Source of the DNA: an uncultured Oscillospiraceae bacterium | Lineage (GTDB): Bacteria > Bacillota > Clostridia > Oscillospirales > Oscillospiraceae | Reading direction: 5' to 3' | DNA length: 7,824 nucleotides | Assembly (NCBI GenBank): GCA_934591845.1 | Contig: CAKTPO010000037.1 | Location: 1-7,824, forward strand | In this document: in pieces, positions 5,720 to 7,824 of the stretch | How the letters are laid out: each line of letters starts with the position of its first letter | Numbering within the stretch: position 1 is the first letter of the stretch | Program-made: the position numbers and the translations under genes | Notes under the pieces: model-generated | What the model was told of the DNA's origin: nothing | Seen by the model: the letters and a program-made list of their open reading frames with translations, nothing else | The model's database searches: none

Positions 5720-5791
5720 TGCACCGTTCCTCCACACCAAACCTTTTCCAAGGAAAACTTGCTGGATTTTATTTCCGTAAAGCTTTCTGTA

Positions 5792-5820
5792 AGTATACCA
5801 TACAGGACCGCTTCTTGCAA
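5792..5820 (-). promoter_or_regulatory. Promoter of the GGDEF gene
   Basis: On the minus strand, TTGCAA (5820-5815), a 17-base spacer and TATACT (5797-5792) are preceded by TGG, giving an extended -10. Transcription would start near 5785, about 65 bases before the chosen start codon. Confidence 0.65.
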
Positions 5821-5912
5821 GTGGCTGCGCAGCCGGCAGAAACGCCCCTAAGGAAGAGATTCAGGTCTTGTTCGGATAACCAAGCGGGATTTGATACGCG
5901 CATTTTCTGCTC

Positions 5913-5944
5913 AAAAAAACTGCCTGCCAAAGGGCAGCGCAGTT
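5913..5944 (-). terminator. Second intrinsic terminator after the ABC ATPase gene
   Basis: On the minus strand the hairpin AACTGC(G)CTGCC...GGCAGGCAGTT (5944-5918, one bulged base) is followed by seven T. It lies about 55 bases beyond the ABC gene stop and is the canonical-looking member of a tandem pair. Confidence 0.8.
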
Positions 5945-5961
5945 GACAAAGTGGCGCAACG

Positions 5962-5989
5962 AAAGCCCCCGGTTTGCACCGGGGGCTTT
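5962..5989 (-). terminator. First hairpin after the ABC ATPase gene
   Basis: AAAGCCCCCGG (5962-5972) pairs perfectly with CCGGGGGCTTT (5979-5989) around a 6-base loop, 10 bases after the stop codon. On the minus strand it is followed only by CTTTCG, so it may act mainly as a 3' end stabiliser or a partial terminator ahead of the T-rich one. Confidence 0.7.
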
Positions 5990-5999
5990 ATGTAATGGT

Positions 6000-7190
6000 T
6001 TAGGCTTCCAGGTTGATGCCGGTCTCCTTGTTGAAGACGTGGCAGACGTGGCCGGCGAAGTTGTACTTCACGGCGGAACCGCTGGTCAGAGCGGCAACCT
6101 CGGCACCGGTCATGTTCATGGTGGAAACCACCAGAACCACGTCACGGCCCATGGAGGTCACGTGCAGGTGGACGGAGGAGCCCATCATTTCGGAAACGTC
6201 CACAACGGCATCAATGCCATCGTTGCTCAGCTCGATATGCTCAGGACGGACACCCAGGACGATGCTCTGAGGAGCCACGTTGTTCTTGGTGAGGTTGGCT
6301 TGCTTCTCGTCGGACAGGGTCACGGTGATGCCGCCGACCTTCACGGCGTACTTGCCGTCTTCCTTTACCAGCTCGGCATCGAACAGGTTCATCTGAGGAG
6401 TGCCGATGAAGCCGGCAACGAACAGGTTGTAGGGGTGGTTGAACACTTCCTGAGGAGTGCCGATCTGCTGGATGAAGCCGTCCTTCATGATGACGATCCG
6501 GTCGCCCAGGGTCATGGCCTCGGTCTGGTCGTGGGTAACGTAAATAAAGGTGGTGTTGATGCGCTGGCGCAGCTTAATGAGCTCGGCACGCATCTGGTTC
6601 CGGAGCTTGGCGTCCAGGTTGGACAAAGGCTCGTCCATCAGCATGACCTGGGGATTCCGGACGATGGCACGGCCGATGGCCACACGCTGCCGCTGACCGC
6701 CGGACATGGCCTTGGGCTTCCGGCCCAGGTACTGGGTGATGTCCAGAATTTCGGCGGCTTCCTTGACCTTGCGGTCAATTTCTTCCTTGGACTCATGGCG
6801 CAGCTTCAGAGCGAAAGCCATGTTTTCATAAACGGTCATGTGGGGGTACAAAGCATAGTTCTGGAAAACCATGGCAATGTCGCGGTCCTTGGGGGCCACG
6901 TCGTTTACCAGGCGGTCGCCAATGTACAGCTCACCATCGGTAATATCTTCCAGACCGGCGATCATACGCAGGGTGGTGGACTTACCGCAGCCGGAAGGAC
7001 CGACCAGAACGATGAATTCCTTGTCCTTGATGTCCAGATTGAAGGCCTGAACAGCAACAACGCCCTCATCCGTGATCTGCAGGTTGGTCTTCTTGGCGGG
7101 TTCCTCGCCCTTTTTCTTCTTGTTCTTCTTGGCGTCGTCGCCGTTAAAGGGGTAGACTTTCTTGATGTTCTTCAGGGATAAGCTTGCCAT
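6000..7190 (-). CDS. MsmX/UgpC/MalK-type sugar ABC transporter ATPase
   Basis: This 396-residue ATPase energises carbohydrate ABC importers from the cytoplasmic side. In order it has Walker A GPSGCGKST (64-72), Q-loop Q110, signature MSGGQRQR (162-169), Walker B VMLMDEP (182-188), D-loop SNLD (190-193) and switch H220. The regulatory OB/TOBE domain typical of MalK-like subunits follows from about 245 to the end. All catalytic residues are intact. A lysine-rich stretch of about 28 residues (15-42) is inserted before Walker A, where most homologues have only a short turn. No permease or binding-protein gene is adjacent, which fits the shared, multi-transporter role known for Bacillus MsmX. ATG 7190 starts the conserved MASLSLKNI; the upstream in-frame extension lacks homology and begins inside the promoter. 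The ribosome site is weak (GGAG, 10 bases away). Codon use is highly biased, suggesting high expression. Confidence 0.93.
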   Translation of the reverse strand: MASLSLKNIKKVYPFNGDDAKKNKKKKGEEPAKKTNLQITDEGVVAVQAFNLDIKDKEFIVLVGPSGCGKSTTLRMIAGLEDITDGELYIGDRLVNDVAPKDRDIAMVFQNYALYPHMTVYENMAFALKLRHESKEEIDRKVKEAAEILDITQYLGRKPKAMSGGQRQRVAIGRAIVRNPQVMLMDEPLSNLDAKLRNQMRAELIKLRQRINTTFIYVTHDQTEAMTLGDRIVIMKDGFIQQIGTPQEVFNHPYNLFVAGFIGTPQMNLFDAELVKEDGKYAVKVGGITVTLSDEKQANLTKNNVAPQSIVLGVRPEHIELSNDGIDAVVDVSEMMGSSVHLHVTSMGRDVVLVVSTMNMTGAEVAALTSGSAVKYNFAGHVCHVFNKETGINLEA

Positions 7191-7204
7191 AGTTTTCTGA
7201 CTCC

Positions 7205-7232
7205 GAACATACTGAATCCTCAATGTATGTTC
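7205..7232 (-). promoter_or_regulatory. Hairpin just upstream of the ABC ATPase ribosome site
   Basis: GAACATAC and GTATGTTC form a perfect 8-bp stem with a 12-base loop in the leader RNA. The stem ends directly at the GGAG that serves the start codon, so it could influence ribosome access or mRNA stability. The rest of the 180-nt leader holds a further 6-bp stem (GCGGCA/TGCCGC), two copies of CGGCAGTGTG 42 bases apart (plus-strand CACACTGCCG at 7236-7245 and 7278-7287), and a strong AAAGGAGG (7318-7311) with no start codon at a usable distance. Confidence 0.5.
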
Positions 7233-7375
7233 TCGCACACTGCCGGGTAAAACAGCAGCGGCATTACGACAGGTCTCCACACTGCCGCACCGTGAGTCTG
7301 ACGGGGGTTCCTCCTTTATTTTAGCGGAATAGAGCCTATTTAGTGGAGTAGTGCCCATTCCACCGGGATGATACA

Positions 7376-7404
7376 ATGATACCATAATTTTTCAGCCCAG
7401 GCAA
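7376..7404 (-). promoter_or_regulatory. Promoter of the ABC ATPase gene
   Basis: On the minus strand, TTGCCT (7404-7399), a 17-base spacer and TATCAT (7381-7376) carry an extended -10 TGG. Transcription would start near 7369, about 180 bases before the start codon. Confidence 0.6.
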
Positions 7405-7514
7405 TCGTACATATTGACGGAATTAGACGCTATAAATTGGTGATTTTGCCCATTACGGTACCGTTTGGCCGGTACGGCTCGATGTCGAAACACCTGAGAT
7501 TCCTTGTATCCCAC
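7405..7514. other. Gene-free stretch between divergent promoters
   Basis: I see no gene here. There is a small dyad GTACCG/CGGTAC around TTTGGC at about 7457-7474. A TTGACG-TATAAA pair on the plus strand has only 11 bases between the boxes, too short for a promoter. Open frames crossing this stretch lack ribosome sites and recognisable protein features. Confidence 0.5.
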
Positions 7515-7543
7515 TTGCATTTTATCTTATATTGTGTTATGTT
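7515..7543 (+). promoter_or_regulatory. Promoter of the holin-like toxin gene
   Basis: TTGCAT (7515-7520), a 17-base spacer and TATGTT (7538-7543) would start an mRNA near 7550. That mRNA would open with a perfect small hairpin GGTGCT-ACC-AGCACC (7550-7564), as expected for a stable toxin message with a leader of about 94 nt. Confidence 0.55.
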
Positions 7544-7577
7544 GTTACCGGTGCTACCAGCACCCCGGCAGGCGGTT

Positions 7578-7635
7578 CCCCCAGATGTTATTCGGGGGTA
7601 TACTTCTATTTTGCCCCCGTTCTTTAGAAAGGGGG
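7578..7635 (+). promoter_or_regulatory. Double C5/G5 hairpins masking the toxin ribosome site
   Basis: Two successive stems occur: CCCCC 7578-7582 with GGGGG 7594-7598, and CCCCC 7614-7618 with GGGGG 7631-7635, the second reinforced by an inner TTCT/AGAA. The last GGGGG is the ribosome site of the toxin gene. Since either C5 block can pair with either G5 block, the RNA has alternative folds: one hides the ribosome site, another (first G5 with second C5) frees it. Masked ribosome sites are usual in type I toxin mRNAs; the switch itself is inferred. Confidence 0.55.
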
Positions 7636-7643
7636 TGGTACAC

Positions 7644-7739
7644 TTGGTTACATGGCCGAACCTTATTGAGTTCTGTTCATTCCTCGTGGCTTTGATCACC
7701 CTGATTATTGGGATTCTTGATCATAAAAATAAGAAATAA
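7644..7739 (+). CDS. Holin-like toxin, 31 residues (type I toxin-antitoxin class)
   Basis: The product, starting MVTWPNLIEFCSFLVAL and ending DHKNKK, is 31 residues: a short polar start, one hydrophobic membrane segment (about 7-25) and a basic tail. This is the pattern of the small putative holin-like toxins of Firmicutes (MVTxxDLxxF..., lysine-rich end), related in form to TxpA/BsrG peptides that depolarise the membrane and are restrained by an antisense RNA. The start is TTG 7644, seven bases after AAAGGGGGT; GTG 7635 is in frame but overlaps that site. No antisense promoter is evident inside the window; in TxpA-like systems it would lie downstream, where the IS now sits. A truncated paralogue is at 86-127. 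The class is fairly sure; toxicity is untested. Confidence 0.75.
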   Translation: MVTWPNLIEFCSFLVALITLIIGILDHKNKK

Positions 7740-7753
7740 CCGCCCCTCTGATA
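7735..7753 (+). terminator. Disrupted terminator of the toxin gene (first arm only)
   Basis: AATAACCGCCCCTCTGATA starts at the stop codon and runs straight into the IS end at 7754. The GC-rich arm has no partner in the window. Its expected partner AGAGGGGCGGTTATT would lie past the IS. The toxin message may now end within or beyond the IS. Confidence 0.45.
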
Positions 7754-7824
7754 TGCACCCCAAAAGTTGGACAATTCTGGTTAAATAGCTTCTGCGTAAT
7801 GAGTTCGGTATTGCACCGGACTCA
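7754..7824 (-). mobile_element. Right end of an IS3-family (IS150-like) insertion sequence, right copy
   Basis: This is the exact reverse complement of 1-71: terminal repeat at 7754-7773 (TGCACCCCAAAAGTTGGACA), then the transposase stop and last codons on the minus strand. Its transposase gene points into the window, opposite to the left copy. The rest of the IS is outside. Confidence 0.75.
7781..7824 (-). CDS. IS3-family transposase (OrfB), last 14 codons only, second copy
   Basis: On the minus strand these bases encode the same SPVQYRT-containing C-terminus as the left-end copy, with the TAA at 7783-7781. The sequence is identical to the left copy, so recent transposition of one element, or assembly across a collapsed repeat, are both possible. 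Confidence 0.75.
   Translation of the reverse strand, partial: SPVQYRTHYAEAI

Noticed and set aside
5943..7181. 412-codon open frame on the plus strand opposite the ABC ATPase gene
   Set aside because: It is the antisense of a highly codon-biased gene. The protein is low-complexity (Gly/His/Val/Gln-rich), has no recognisable domain, and lacks a ribosome site.
7191..7385. N-terminal extension of the ABC ATPase to 461 residues
   Set aside because: The extra codons begin inside the promoter's -10 region and show no similarity to the family. MASLSLKN at 7190 is the conserved start.
7437..7643. Longer 100-codon version of the toxin gene
   Set aside because: The upstream part runs through the promoter and hairpins. 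Only the last 31 codons have a ribosome site and the toxin pattern.
1..7824. A proven composite transposon carrying the efflux and sensor genes
   Set aside because: Inverted IS ends bracket the segment, but the exact 77-bp identity fits an assembly edge, the inner genes look chromosomal, and no target duplication or outer IS end can be seen.

Overview
The sequence looks like a segment of a GC-rich Firmicute of the Clostridia, most like the gut Oscillospiraceae/Ruminococcaceae. This rests on the gene families (BlaI/M56 pair, membrane GGDEF protein, MsmX-type ATPase, holin-like mini-toxin), AGGAGG-type ribosome sites and sigma-A-like promoters. The genus cannot be fixed from the sequence alone.

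Layout. Both ends are the same stretch of an IS3-family (IS150-like) insertion sequence in inverted orientation: the last codons of the transposase, then the terminal repeat. Just inside each IS end lies the 3' end of a small holin-like toxin gene. The left copy is only a C-terminal remnant (86-127, minus). The right copy is complete (7644-7739, plus), with an mRNA leader that can hide its ribosome site. In both, the IS sits at the same point, immediately after the first arm of what looks like the toxin terminator. The terminal identity is exactly 77 bp, which looks like the overlap of an assembly graph edge. The window may therefore be a whole contig bounded by a repeated IS rather than a demonstrated composite transposon.

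Between the IS ends are five full-size genes. On the minus strand, blaI-like repressor (2199-2570) and M56/BlaR1-like membrane metallopeptidase (209-2206) form an 8-bp-overlapping operon, driven by a promoter carrying two BlaI-type operators. Divergently, a MATE multidrug efflux pump (3025-4374, plus) follows a roughly 250-nt leader. That leader holds a long-range intrinsic terminator and a nine-codon ORF with a strong ribosome site on the terminator's 3' arm. This resembles ribosome-controlled attenuation and is the most interesting regulatory candidate here. After the MATE gene come 39-bp-spaced palindromes of unknown role. Two minus-strand monocistronic genes follow: a membrane diguanylate cyclase (4580-5719) and an orphan MsmX/UgpC-type sugar ABC transporter ATPase (6000-7190), each with a promoter and intrinsic terminator.

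How the genes relate. The left half reads as a cell-envelope or antibiotic response cluster (sensor-protease, repressor, efflux pump), though no shared operator links the pump to the repressor. The right half is housekeeping-like (c-di-GMP signalling, carbohydrate uptake energy). The IS and toxin ends are accessory DNA.
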